Notes: a model not told the origin generated them from the letters alone. DNA of 8,478 nt from Chloroflexota bacterium (GCA_026707335.1 JAPOXB010000141.1:1-8478); one strand, 5' to 3'; shown: positions 1 to 5,357, numbered from the stretch's first letter. Made by a program: numbers and translations.

Positions 1-2
1 GG

Positions 3-170
3 GCGCCCGATCCGCCGCCGCCGGAGTCGCCGCCCGCTGCCGTCGGGGCTCCGCCGCGCGGGGTCGCGCCGGCGGGGGAGGACGATGGGAGCGATCGGCC
101 GTCGGATGGCCCCTTCCGCGCGCCCGCCCCCGAGGCGGGGCCGTCGGACGAGGCGGGTCCGGCCGGCTGA
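3..170 (+). CDS. C-terminal tail of an upstream protein (partial, Pro/Ala/Gly-rich)
   Basis: The frame is open from the left edge and ends at TGA 168-170, giving 55 codons of a tail rich in Pro, Ala, Gly, Asp and Glu (it begins APDPPPPESPPAA and ends EAGPAG). The composition fits a disordered C-terminal extension rather than a folded domain. The gene start and any catalytic part lie outside the window, so no function can be given. I prefer this frame over the competing one beginning at ATG 85, which is very Arg-rich, as out-of-frame readings of GC-rich DNA usually are. Moderate confidence: low-complexity GC-rich DNA can stay open by chance. Confidence 0.5.
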   Translation, partial: APDPPPPESPPAAVGAPPRGVAPAGEDDGSDRPSDGPFRAPAPEAGPSDEAGPAG

Positions 171-261
171 GTCGCTATTCTGTCGGTGTTCACGCGAATC
201 GGGGGGCGCTCGGGCCGGTCGCTCAGAGCAGGAGGCCCTCTCCAAGTTATGTCTCGTAGAG

Positions 262-267
262 TATGCT
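262..267 (+). promoter_or_regulatory. Weak -10 candidate (TATGCT) upstream of the 89-aa gene
   Basis: TATGCT lies in the 160-bp gap between the partial gene and the ATG at 331. It would give a leader of about 55-60 nt. I see no convincing -35 hexamer 16-18 nt upstream, so this is only a candidate. The gap holds no other recognisable element. Confidence 0.22.
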
Positions 268-330
268 GGGACGGATTGGCGCAGATACGAACACCTGCCA
301 GCTGCGACCTGAAGCCCGAGGAGATGCAGG

Positions 331-600
331 ATGACAACCACTGACGTCGACGAAACGGCCATGGACGCCGATTCCATCGCCGCGGCAGGCGAAGAGATCT
401 ACAACCGGAAGTACCGGGAAGAGTACGAACGGCTGTACCGCGACATGTACGTCGCCATCAACATCCGGGATGAATCAATCACGCGGTCGGACGTCGCCGT
501 GGAGGCGATGCTGGAGGCCAAGAAGGAAGATCCCGATGGGATGTTCTATCTCATTTGGGTCGGTCATAAGGCTGTGTATCGGATGAGCTCCGTTCGCTGA
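331..600 (+). CDS. Small conserved-type hypothetical protein (89 aa)
   Basis: Soluble 89-aa protein with no signal peptide, membrane segment or Cys. After an acidic N-terminus (about residues 1-20) there is a charged helical stretch rich in Tyr, Arg and Glu (EIYNRKYREEYERLYRDMYV, residues 22-41). The pattern VAIN(I)xxx follows, then an alpha-helical AVEAMLEAKKEDPDG segment, and the C-terminus FYLIWVGHKAVYRM. The layout (KYRxxYE, then VAI, then AL/AM helix, PDGxFYLIxVG, AVYRM) resembles small uncharacterised proteins common in Chloroflexota and Cyanobacteria, vaguely DUF5678-like; this is from memory. Those often sit beside a retropepsin-like protease gene, but none is visible here. The ATG at 331 is set by GAGGAG at 318-323, 7 nt upstream. 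Function unknown; gene call strong. Confidence 0.8.
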   Translation: MTTTDVDETAMDADSIAAAGEEIYNRKYREEYERLYRDMYVAINIRDESITRSDVAVEAMLEAKKEDPDGMFYLIWVGHKAVYRMSSVR

Positions 601-660
601 GATCTCCGTACAAGCCCACTACGATTCCCAGGGCGACGAGACCGACGAACCCTAGCCGCT

Positions 661-1824
661 TCACCCCTCAGGCCCGACCAACTCCCGGCCGATGAGCAGG
701 CGGCGGATCTCGCTGGTGCCGGCGCCGATCTCCAGCAGCCGGGCGTCGCGCAGGTAGCGCGCGACGCGCGCCTCATTCATGTAGCCGTAGCCGCCGTGGA
801 TCTGGACGGCCTGGTTGGCGACGCGGGTCGACACCTCGGCGGCGAAGAGGATGGCCGCGGCGGCCTCCTTGTCGACGCGCTGGCCGCCGCCGGCGGCCGA
901 CGCGCCCGCCCGCACGGCGGTGCTGTAGACGAGCCAGCGGGCGGCCTCGGTCTCGGTGTACATGTCGGCCAGCTTGGCCTGGATCAGCTGGAAGTCGCCG
1001 ATGCGCTTGCCGAACTGCCGCCGCTCGCGGGCGTAGGCGACGCCCTCGGCGAGCGCCGCCTCGGCGACCCCGACGGCCTGCCCGGCCAGGAACGCCCGCT
1101 CGATGGCGAGGCCCTGCATCATGATCGCCCCGCCGCGGCCCGGCTCGCCGATTACGTTGCCGGCCGGCACCTGACAGTCGTCGAGCAGCAGTTCGGCGGT
1201 GGGCGATCCCCGGTGCCCCAGCTTGTCGAGCCGCTGGCCGACGGCGAAGCCGGGGAAGCCGCTCTCGACGAGGAAGGCCGTGATGCCCCGCGAGCCTGCC
1301 TCGGGGTCGGTCTTCGCGTAGAGCACCAGCGTGTCGGCGACGGAGCCGTTGGTGATGAACATCTTGCGGCCGTTGAGGACGTACACGTCGCCCTCGCGGC
1401 GGGCGCTGGTGCGGATGCCGACGGCGTCGGAGCCGGCCTCGGGCTCGGTCAGGGCGAGGGCGCCCACGGCGCTGCCGTCGCAGAGGGCGGGCAGGTAGCG
1501 GCGCCGCTGGGCGTCGCTGCCGTTGACGGTGATGTTGTTGACGCAGAGGTTGGCGTGCGCCCCGTACGACAAGGCGATGGAGGCCGAGACCTTGGCGATC
1601 TCCTCGATCACCAGCACGCCCGAGAGCAGGTCGGCGCCGGCGCCGCCGTACTCGGGCGGGACCATCACGCCCAGCACGCCGAGGTCGCCCAGCTTGGGCC
1701 AGAGCTCGCGCGGGAACCAGTCCTCGGCGTCGATGCGGTCGGCGATGGGCTCGATCTCGCGGCGGCAGAACTCGCGCGTGGCGTCGCGGATCAGGCGTTG
1801 CGCGTCGCTCAGTTCGACGTCCAT
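661..1824 (-). CDS. ivd: Acyl-CoA dehydrogenase, isovaleryl-CoA dehydrogenase type
   Basis: FAD-dependent flavoprotein of 387 aa, the usual family length, oxidising a short branched acyl-CoA to its 2,3-enoyl-CoA; the likely reaction is isovaleryl-CoA to 3-methylcrotonyl-CoA in leucine breakdown. Acyl-CoA dehydrogenase signature 1 is at residues 124-136 (ALTEPEAGSDAVG) and signature 2 at 341-360 (QIHGGYGY...RYLRD). Three features point to the isovaleryl subgroup. SYGAHANLCVNN at 86-97 matches the family's SYGAHxNLC. GAGT at 367-370 replaces the EGT that carries the catalytic Glu in most relatives. A Glu (E242 in AIER) sits where isovaleryl-CoA dehydrogenases place the catalytic base. The start at ATG 1822-1824 has AGGGGAG a few bases upstream. 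No carboxylase, hydratase or lyase genes of leucine catabolism are adjacent, so the substrate rests on motifs alone. Confidence 0.9.
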   Translation of the reverse strand: MDVELSDAQRLIRDATREFCRREIEPIADRIDAEDWFPRELWPKLGDLGVLGVMVPPEYGGAGADLLSGVLVIEEIAKVSASIALSYGAHANLCVNNITVNGSDAQRRRYLPALCDGSAVGALALTEPEAGSDAVGIRTSARREGDVYVLNGRKMFITNGSVADTLVLYAKTDPEAGSRGITAFLVESGFPGFAVGQRLDKLGHRGSPTAELLLDDCQVPAGNVIGEPGRGGAIMMQGLAIERAFLAGQAVGVAEAALAEGVAYARERRQFGKRIGDFQLIQAKLADMYTETEAARWLVYSTAVRAGASAAGGGQRVDKEAAAAILFAAEVSTRVANQAVQIHGGYGYMNEARVARYLRDARLLEIGAGTSEIRRLLIGRELVGPEG

Positions 1825-1832
1825 GCGGGCTC

Positions 1833-1858
1833 CCCTCGCCCCGGAGTCTAGGCGAGGG
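1833..1858 (-). promoter_or_regulatory. Perfect 8-bp inverted repeat in the acyl-CoA dehydrogenase leader
   Basis: CCCTCGCC at 1833-1840 and GGCGAGGG at 1851-1858 form an exact inverted repeat around a 10-nt loop (1841-1850). On the minus strand the second arm overlaps the Shine-Dalgarno sequence (GAGGGGAG) of the dehydrogenase gene, so the folded leader would hide it. The loop holds TAGACT, a possible -10. It could be a translation-regulating hairpin or an operator between the divergent genes. The structure is seen; the role is inferred. Confidence 0.4.
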
Positions 1859-1904
1859 ATAGCGCGGGAGGCGCGGCTGCGGCAGCATTGCCGTCATGGA
1901 CGAG
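1852..1904 (+). repeat. 53-bp direct repeat, copy 1 (leader and start codon)
   Basis: Identical base for base to 2112-2164, 260 bp downstream. It contains GGGAGG (1866-1871), a small hairpin (1880-1893), and the start codon plus two codons (ATG GAC GAG) of the 59-aa gene. Identity stops right after the third codon. Confidence 0.97.
1880..1893 (+). promoter_or_regulatory. Hairpin between Shine-Dalgarno and start codon, copy 1
   Basis: CGGCA-GCAT-TGCCG forms a perfect 5-bp stem with a 4-nt loop ending 2 nt before ATG 1896. The nearest Shine-Dalgarno-like sequence (GGGAGG, 1866-1871) is 24 nt from the ATG, too far for normal initiation. Folding out the 14-nt hairpin leaves about 10 nt. Such split ribosome-binding sites are known from phage T4 genes; applying the idea here is inference. 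Confidence 0.4.
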
Positions 1905-2075
1905 TTGGCGACGAAGAAGGACTTCGATCAGTTTCGGCTGACAATTCTCGCGGACCTGCGGGAGCAGTTCGTCGACCTCAAGATGTGGTACCTCAAGCTC
2001 GTGGTCGCTCAGACCGCCCTGTGGATCATCATCGTGATCGCAGCCATGGTTGTCGCCGGCGTTCTCTGGGGCTAA
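1896..2075 (+). CDS. Small single-pass membrane protein, DUF1640-like (59 aa)
   Basis: A 59-aa protein with a soluble, charged N-terminal half (MDELATKKDFDQFR) predicted helical or coiled-coil, then one hydrophobic segment at about residues 36-58 (VVAQTALWIIIVIAAMVVAG) near the C-terminus. The LATKxD motif followed by a heptad-like helix and a terminal membrane anchor resembles small bacterial DUF1640/CCDC90-type proteins. Two more relatives lie at 7939-8340. The tail-anchored layout predicts a cytoplasmic coiled-coil tethered to the inner membrane; partner unknown. It starts inside repeat copy 1, sharing leader and first three codons with the 601-aa gene downstream, and is separated from that gene's ATG by 80 bp. 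Coding is supported by the coherent hydrophobic profile and the matching start context. Confidence 0.75.
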   Translation: MDELATKKDFDQFRLTILADLREQFVDLKMWYLKLVVAQTALWIIIVIAAMVVAGVLWG

Positions 2076-2111
2076 GCGCTTCGACCCCGACGATCCGGGG
2101 GGCGATCGGGC

Positions 2112-2164
2112 GCGAGGGATAGCGCGGGAGGCGCGGCTGCGGCAGCATTGCCGTCATGGACGAG
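2112..2164 (+). repeat. 53-bp direct repeat, copy 2 (leader and start codon)
   Basis: Exact second copy of 1852-1904. It supplies the ribosome-binding region (GGGAGG 2126-2131), the hairpin and ATG GAC GAG to the 601-aa gene. Flanking bases differ on both sides, so the duplication is precisely the leader plus three codons. Confidence 0.97.
2140..2153 (+). promoter_or_regulatory. Hairpin between Shine-Dalgarno and start codon, copy 2
   Basis: Same CGGCA-GCAT-TGCCG stem-loop as in copy 1, ending 2 nt before ATG 2156. It leaves an effective spacing of about 10 nt from GGGAGG 2126-2131 if folded. Its presence before two unrelated genes follows from the duplication, so it is not independent evidence of function. 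Confidence 0.4.
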
Positions 2165-3961
2165 CCGCAGACCACACCCGAGCCCGAGAACACGCCCGAG
2201 CCCGAAAACACACCCGAACCGGAGAACACGCCCGACCCGGAAGCCGCGACCGATCCCGAGGCCGCGACCGAGCCCCTGCCGGCGCTCACCCAGACGGTCG
2301 TCGACGAGGCGCTGCTGACCTTCGCCCGCGAGGGCGTCGAGGCGCCCGCCCCGCACGAGCCGCCGTCCTGGATCACCGTGGCGGGGCGGGCGCGCGTGGG
2401 GCTGTGGCGATCGGGCGTGATGCTGGGCCGCGCCGAGGCGGCCGACACCGACCTGGCGACGGCCGTGCGCCAAGCCGCCGCCGCGGCCGCCGCGGCCGTG
2501 GACGGCGACATCCCCCCCGACGACAAGTACAACGCCACCCTGCTCGACGTGGAAGTCGTGACGATGACGCAGTTCATCCGGCCGGCCGGCCTGAGCGGCC
2601 TGATGCACGCGACCCAGGCGGGCATCGACGGGCTGGTGCTGCGGGAGGGCGATCGCGCGGCCGGCGGCTGGCCGGCCGACGCCCTCAGCTCGGGCCGAAC
2701 CAACGCCCGCTGGGCGAAGGGGCTGCTGCGCGAGGTGCGGCCGCCGGGCACGCGGCTGCCGCCGTCGGTGGCCGTGCTGCGCTTCCGCACGCGGGAGGTC
2801 GTGGGGATGCTGTGGCCGCCCAGCGACCGCACCGTGGGCGTGGCCGCCATGCAGGGCGCGACGCGGATTGTCTGGCCGCAGGCGGTGGGGCAGCAGGACC
2901 TCGTGCGCGCGGCCGGACGCGCGGGCATGTGGCTGGTCCGGCACCAGCGCGACGACGGCCTCTTCCGCTACCTGTTCCAGCACCACACGCAGAGTTGGTC
3001 GCCCGACGACTCGCTGGTCCGCCAGGCGGGCTGCGCCTGGGCGATGGCGCGGCTGGCGCGCCGCCTGCCCGACGCCGGCTTCGCCGCGCCCACGAAGCGC
3101 GCCATCGAGGGGCTGGAGCAGGGCTCGGTCAAGCGCGGCGGGCCGGGCAACCTCGCCTACATGCAGGTCGGCGACGACCCGCCCCGGCTGGGCGCGATCC
3201 CGCTCTTCCTGCTGGCCGCCGACGAGTGGGACCGCCACTCGCCCATCGACGAGGGCACGCGCGAGCGGCTGGCGGCGACGCTGCTGGCCGTGCAGTCGCC
3301 CGAGGGCGGCTTCGGCGTCGATGCGCGGGGGCTGACGCTGGAGGGGTCGGAGACGTACTACGCGGGGCAGATCGCGCTGGCCCTGGCGCGCCGCTTCGAG
3401 GTGACGGGCCGGCAGCGGATGGCCGAGGCGGGCCTCGCGGCCCTGCGCTACTACCGGCAGTGGTGGGACGCCGGCAACCGCGACCTGTCGTTCGTGACCT
3501 GGATGCTGCAGGCCTGCGAGGCCTGGTACCGCCTGCGCTACGACGACGAGGCGCGCGACTTCGGTTTCGAGATGGCCGACTGGGCGCTGCAGTTCCAGCA
3601 GCCCGACGACGTGAACCTGCTCTGGGGGGGCGCCTTCGAGAGCACGCCCGGGATCGGCACGGCGGCCTACACCGAGGGGATCGTGCGGGCGGTGGCGATC
3701 GCCAAGCAGGCCGGCGACGCGGAGCGGGTCGAGCGCTACTCGAAGAGCGTGCGCGGGGCGATGCGCTTCCTGATGCAGCTCTGCGTCGAGGACCCCGACC
3801 TGGCCTTCACCGGCGGCCCCGAGCAGCGGGGCGCGGTGCGGTCGTCGCTGCGGCGGCGCAACCTGCGCTGCGACAACGCGCAGCACTTCATCATGGCGGC
3901 GCTCGGCGCCGTCGAGGTGGTCTACACCGACGAACCGTCGACCGGCGAACCGTCGGAGTGA
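2156..3961 (+). CDS. 601-aa protein: acidic repeat tail, AMMECR1-like region, alpha/alpha-toroid
   Basis: Predicted soluble protein with no signal peptide or membrane segment. Residues 1-40 are an acidic Pro-rich tail with TPEPEN repeats. Residues about 42-215 form an alpha/beta region with a poly-Ala run (107-114), then DVEVVTMTQFIRP and GIDGLVLREGDRAAGGWP, an order reminiscent of AMMECR1 domains; this is a remote likeness from memory. Residues about 245-590 read as a repeated-helix (alpha/alpha) toroid like those in terpene cyclases, glycoside hydrolases and epimerases: LVRQAGCAWAMARL (288-300), a GGFGVD turn (384-389), ETYYAGQIALALARR (399-413), RYYRQWWDAGNRDLSFVTWM (431-450) and RCDNAQHFIMAAL (571-583). 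The toroid class suggests action on a carbohydrate or isoprenoid-type substrate, but no catalytic residues can be assigned. The ATG at 2156 lies in repeat copy 2. The gene ends one base before the convergent protease gene. Confidence 0.85.
   Translation: MDEPQTTPEPENTPEPENTPEPENTPDPEAATDPEAATEPLPALTQTVVDEALLTFAREGVEAPAPHEPPSWITVAGRARVGLWRSGVMLGRAEAADTDLATAVRQAAAAAAAAVDGDIPPDDKYNATLLDVEVVTMTQFIRPAGLSGLMHATQAGIDGLVLREGDRAAGGWPADALSSGRTNARWAKGLLREVRPPGTRLPPSVAVLRFRTREVVGMLWPPSDRTVGVAAMQGATRIVWPQAVGQQDLVRAAGRAGMWLVRHQRDDGLFRYLFQHHTQSWSPDDSLVRQAGCAWAMARLARRLPDAGFAAPTKRAIEGLEQGSVKRGGPGNLAYMQVGDDPPRLGAIPLFLLAADEWDRHSPIDEGTRERLAATLLAVQSPEGGFGVDARGLTLEGSETYYAGQIALALARRFEVTGRQRMAEAGLAALRYYRQWWDAGNRDLSFVTWMLQACEAWYRLRYDDEARDFGFEMADWALQFQQPDDVNLLWGGAFESTPGIGTAAYTEGIVRAVAIAKQAGDAERVERYSKSVRGAMRFLMQLCVEDPDLAFTGGPEQRGAVRSSLRRRNLRCDNAQHFIMAALGAVEVVYTDEPSTGEPSE
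2174..2263 (+). repeat. 18-bp in-frame tandem repeat (TPEPEN units)
   Basis: Three near-identical 18-bp units (2174-2191, 2192-2209, 2210-2227) encode TPEPEN. Two decayed units follow (2228-2245 and 2246-2263, encoding TPDPEA and ATDPEA). The units differ at synonymous third positions, which suggests selection for the peptide after slippage or unequal crossing-over. The resulting tail is acidic and disordered. Confidence 0.85.
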
Positions 3962-3962
3962 G

Positions 3963-4526
3963 TCAGACCGGCGCGGCGCCGGCCGGGCGCGGCTCGCTCA
4001 GCCCCAGCTCCGCCAATCGCTGGCGCACCACGACCTGCGGCGCCTGGAAGCGGGCGGCGAGGGCGGCCGGGTCCGCCCGCCGCGACGCGGCCCGCAACGC
4101 CGCCGCCGGCAGCAGCAACTCCGCCGCGAAGTAATCGCAGAGCGCCTCCCGCTCGTGCGTGTGGGCGGGCGGCGTGACGCCGTCGAGGTCGCCCAGCACG
4201 ATGTGGCCCAGCTCGTGGGCCAGGGTGAAGCGGGCCTGCGCGAGCGCGTCCTCGCGGTTGAGGATGATCAGCCAGCGCCCGTCGACGAGGTCGCAGCCGC
4301 CGCGCAGGCCGGGGTGCAGGCGGTCGTCGAGCACGACGCTGGGGCGCGGGTCCCAGCGGGCCAGGCAGTCGAGCACGGAGATCGGCGGGGCGGCGGGGCC
4401 GGCGAGCCGGGCCGCCGCGCGGCGCAGCGCCTGCCGGGCCGCCCTGCGCTCAGTCGCCCGCGGGGGACTCGGGATCGGCGGGGGCGGCGTCGGCGAGGGC
4501 CTGCTGCGCGCGACGGAATGCCGCAT
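3963..4526 (-). CDS. ImmA/IrrE-type zinc metallopeptidase
   Basis: Gluzincin of the ImmA/IrrE family, which typically cleaves or inactivates a partner XRE-type repressor. In the 187-aa version given here, HELGH at residues 104-108 supplies the catalytic Glu and two His zinc ligands. EALCDYFAAELLLP (127-140) carries the third ligand (E127) in the family's ExxCxxFAxxxLxP motif. RWLIILN before the active site matches the usual beta-strand. The repressor gene lies immediately upstream and overlaps. The start is uncertain: ATG 4526 is the nearest in-frame start but overlaps the repressor by 77 bp and has no Shine-Dalgarno, and there is no in-frame ATG, GTG or TTG near the repressor stop. A +1 slip at GAC-TGA (about 4450-4455) would instead fuse the two proteins, a common domain layout. 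Family call firm, N-terminus weak. Confidence 0.85.
   Translation of the reverse strand: MRHSVARSRPSPTPPPPIPSPPRATERRAARQALRRAAARLAGPAAPPISVLDCLARWDPRPSVVLDDRLHPGLRGGCDLVDGRWLIILNREDALAQARFTLAHELGHIVLGDLDGVTPPAHTHEREALCDYFAAELLLPAAALRAASRRADPAALAARFQAPQVVVRQRLAELGLSEPRPAGAAPV
3968..3982. other. GC-rich palindrome just past convergent stop codons
   Basis: CCGGCGC-G-GCGCCGG is a 15-bp perfect palindrome about its central base, 6 bp after the stop of the 601-aa gene and inside the 3' end of the protease gene. It could act as a transcription-stopping hairpin for the plus-strand gene, but there is no T tract, and in DNA this GC-rich such palindromes arise by chance. Confidence 0.3.
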
Positions 4527-4920
4527 CCAGCGAGGCGTGGGCGGCGGCCCGCTCGGGCTCGTCGGCGTAGATGAGCCGCCAGTCCTCGCGGGTGACGGGG
4601 CGCAGCATCTCCTCGCGGCGCTTGGGGCCGTAGGCGGGGTTCGTGAAGAACTCAATGCTGTGCCCCATCAGGTCGGCGACGCGCTGCAGTGTGTGCACGT
4701 CGATGCCGCGCCGCCCGCGCTCGATGTCGGACAGCCAGTTCTTGCGCTTGCCCACTTGCGTGGCGAGCGCGTCCTGCGTCATCCCGGCCTCCAGCCGGGC
4801 GGCGCGCAGGCGCTGGCCGACATCGGCCCGGGGCGGGGCGTCGGCGTCGGCGTCGGTGGGGGTGGGGTCGGGGGCGGGGTCGGGCATCGGGGATCGTCGT
4901 TTCGCTGGTTCCGGCGGCAT
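4450..4920 (-). CDS. XRE-family helix-turn-helix repressor (partner of ImmA-type protease)
   Basis: DNA-binding regulator of 156 aa from ATG 4920. Residues 1-32 are a Pro/Asp/Ala-rich low-complexity leader. Residues about 34-92 form a clear XRE/Cro-type domain: QRLRAARLEAGMTQDALA (36-53), the recognition region KRKNWLSDIERGRRGI (58-73), and LQRVADLMGHSIEFF (78-92). The rest (about 93-156) is a charged helical linker of the kind that precedes a fused ImmA domain in related regulators; here that domain is in another frame just downstream. ATG 4920 is chosen because a promoter (4950-4978) predicts a start site about 22 nt upstream. A later ATG at 4887 would also keep the whole domain. It most likely represses its own promoter and is relieved by the protease. 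Confidence 0.85.
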   Translation of the reverse strand: MPPEPAKRRSPMPDPAPDPTPTDADADAPPRADVGQRLRAARLEAGMTQDALATQVGKRKNWLSDIERGRRGIDVHTLQRVADLMGHSIEFFTNPAYGPKRREEMLRPVTREDWRLIYADEPERAAAHASLDAAFRRAQQALADAAPADPESPAGD

Positions 4921-4949
4921 GGTCGTTGCATTCCCATCCGGTGATCGGT

Positions 4950-4978
4950 ACCATACACCCGCGTTCCGCGAACAGCAA
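4950..4978 (-). promoter_or_regulatory. Promoter of the repressor/protease pair with internal inverted repeat
   Basis: On the minus strand, TTGCTG (4973-4978) and TATGGT (4950-4955) are separated by exactly 17 nt. The predicted transcription start near 4943 leaves a leader of about 22 nt before ATG 4920. The spacer and the edge of the -35 hold GTTC-CGC-GAAC (4963-4973), a short inverted repeat placed where an autoregulating repressor would bind. The promoter is fairly convincing; operator status is inferred. Confidence 0.5.
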
Positions 4979-5047
4979 GCGCCGCGCGACCGCCATCTCC
5001 CATCCGGACGCCATCGACGCACGGTGGACCACCCCTCGAGGTGCCCC

Positions 5048-5329
5048 GTGCCCGACCCTATCGCTCGTCCCGTTCCCGCCGCCAGCCCCGCCTGCGTGCA
5101 TCACTGGATCGTCGCCTCGCTGCCCACGGCGGGCGCCTACCCCGCCGCCTGCCGCCGCTGCGGTGCCGAGCGCCGCTTCCCCTGCCAGAGCGACTGGTTC
5201 GACTTCAACGACGCCATCGGCACGCTGGGCCTCGTCTTCGGCCCGGAACCCGCCGAGGCCGGCGCGGCCGGCCGCGACGAGGTCCGCCTGTGGGCCGAGG
5301 CGCTCGGCGCCGGTCTGCACGCCGGCTGA
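5048..5329 (+). CDS. Small zinc-ribbon protein (CxHH...CxxC), 93 aa
   Basis: Residues 16-38 hold a likely single zinc site: C16, H18/H19 (CVHHW), C35 and C38 (CRRCGAERRF). The pattern C-x-H-H-W, about 15 residues, C-x2-C-G, then a basic stretch and RF is typical of small uncharacterised zinc-ribbon proteins of Chloroflexota. The remainder (about 50-93) has a short FDFNDAIGTLGLVFG segment and an acidic helix. The start is GTG 5048 with GAGG at 5039-5042. An upstream ATG in the same frame would add a stretch lying over the divergent repressor's coding and promoter DNA, so it is unlikely. No promoter of its own is evident in the 127-bp gap. Function unknown; nucleic-acid or protein binding is possible. 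Confidence 0.7.
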   Translation: MPDPIARPVPAASPACVHHWIVASLPTAGAYPAACRRCGAERRFPCQSDWFDFNDAIGTLGLVFGPEPAEAGAAGRDEVRLWAEALGAGLHAG

Positions 5330-5357
5330 GCGCGCCTCCACCAGGCCCGCCGCGGCG

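Noticed and set aside
85..312. 75-codon plus-strand frame starting at ATG 85
   Set aside because: Arg-rich, no Shine-Dalgarno, and overlaps a more plausible incoming C-terminal tail ending at 170.
171..330. Possible tRNA or structured RNA in the first intergenic gap
   Set aside because: No cloverleaf, TTCGA-type arm or long stem could be found; only weak GGGCC/GGCCC pairing.
796..1851. Long open plus-strand frame (351 codons) opposite the dehydrogenase
   Set aside because: Mirror of the acyl-CoA dehydrogenase codons; Gly/Ala/Asp/Val-rich with no motifs, while the minus strand has complete family signatures.
773..1897. Second minus-strand frame across the dehydrogenase
   Set aside because: Extremely Arg/Pro-rich, a typical shifted reading of GC-rich coding DNA.
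2076..2111. CGATC/GATCG-containing partial inverted repeat as terminator of the 59-aa gene
   Set aside because: Only a 5-bp stem with competing pairings and no T tract.
2174..2263. Short regular repeats as a possible CRISPR array
   Set aside because: Units are 18 bp, directly adjacent without spacers, and in frame within a gene.
2072..3886. 604-codon minus-strand frame opposite the 601-aa gene
   Set aside because: Rich in Arg, His, Ala and Gly with no domain pattern; the plus frame has a ribosome-binding context and coherent helices.
2050..4134. 694-codon plus-strand frame overlapping the 601-aa gene
   Set aside because: Arg/Gly/Ala-rich shadow that also runs through the convergent protease gene on the wrong strand.
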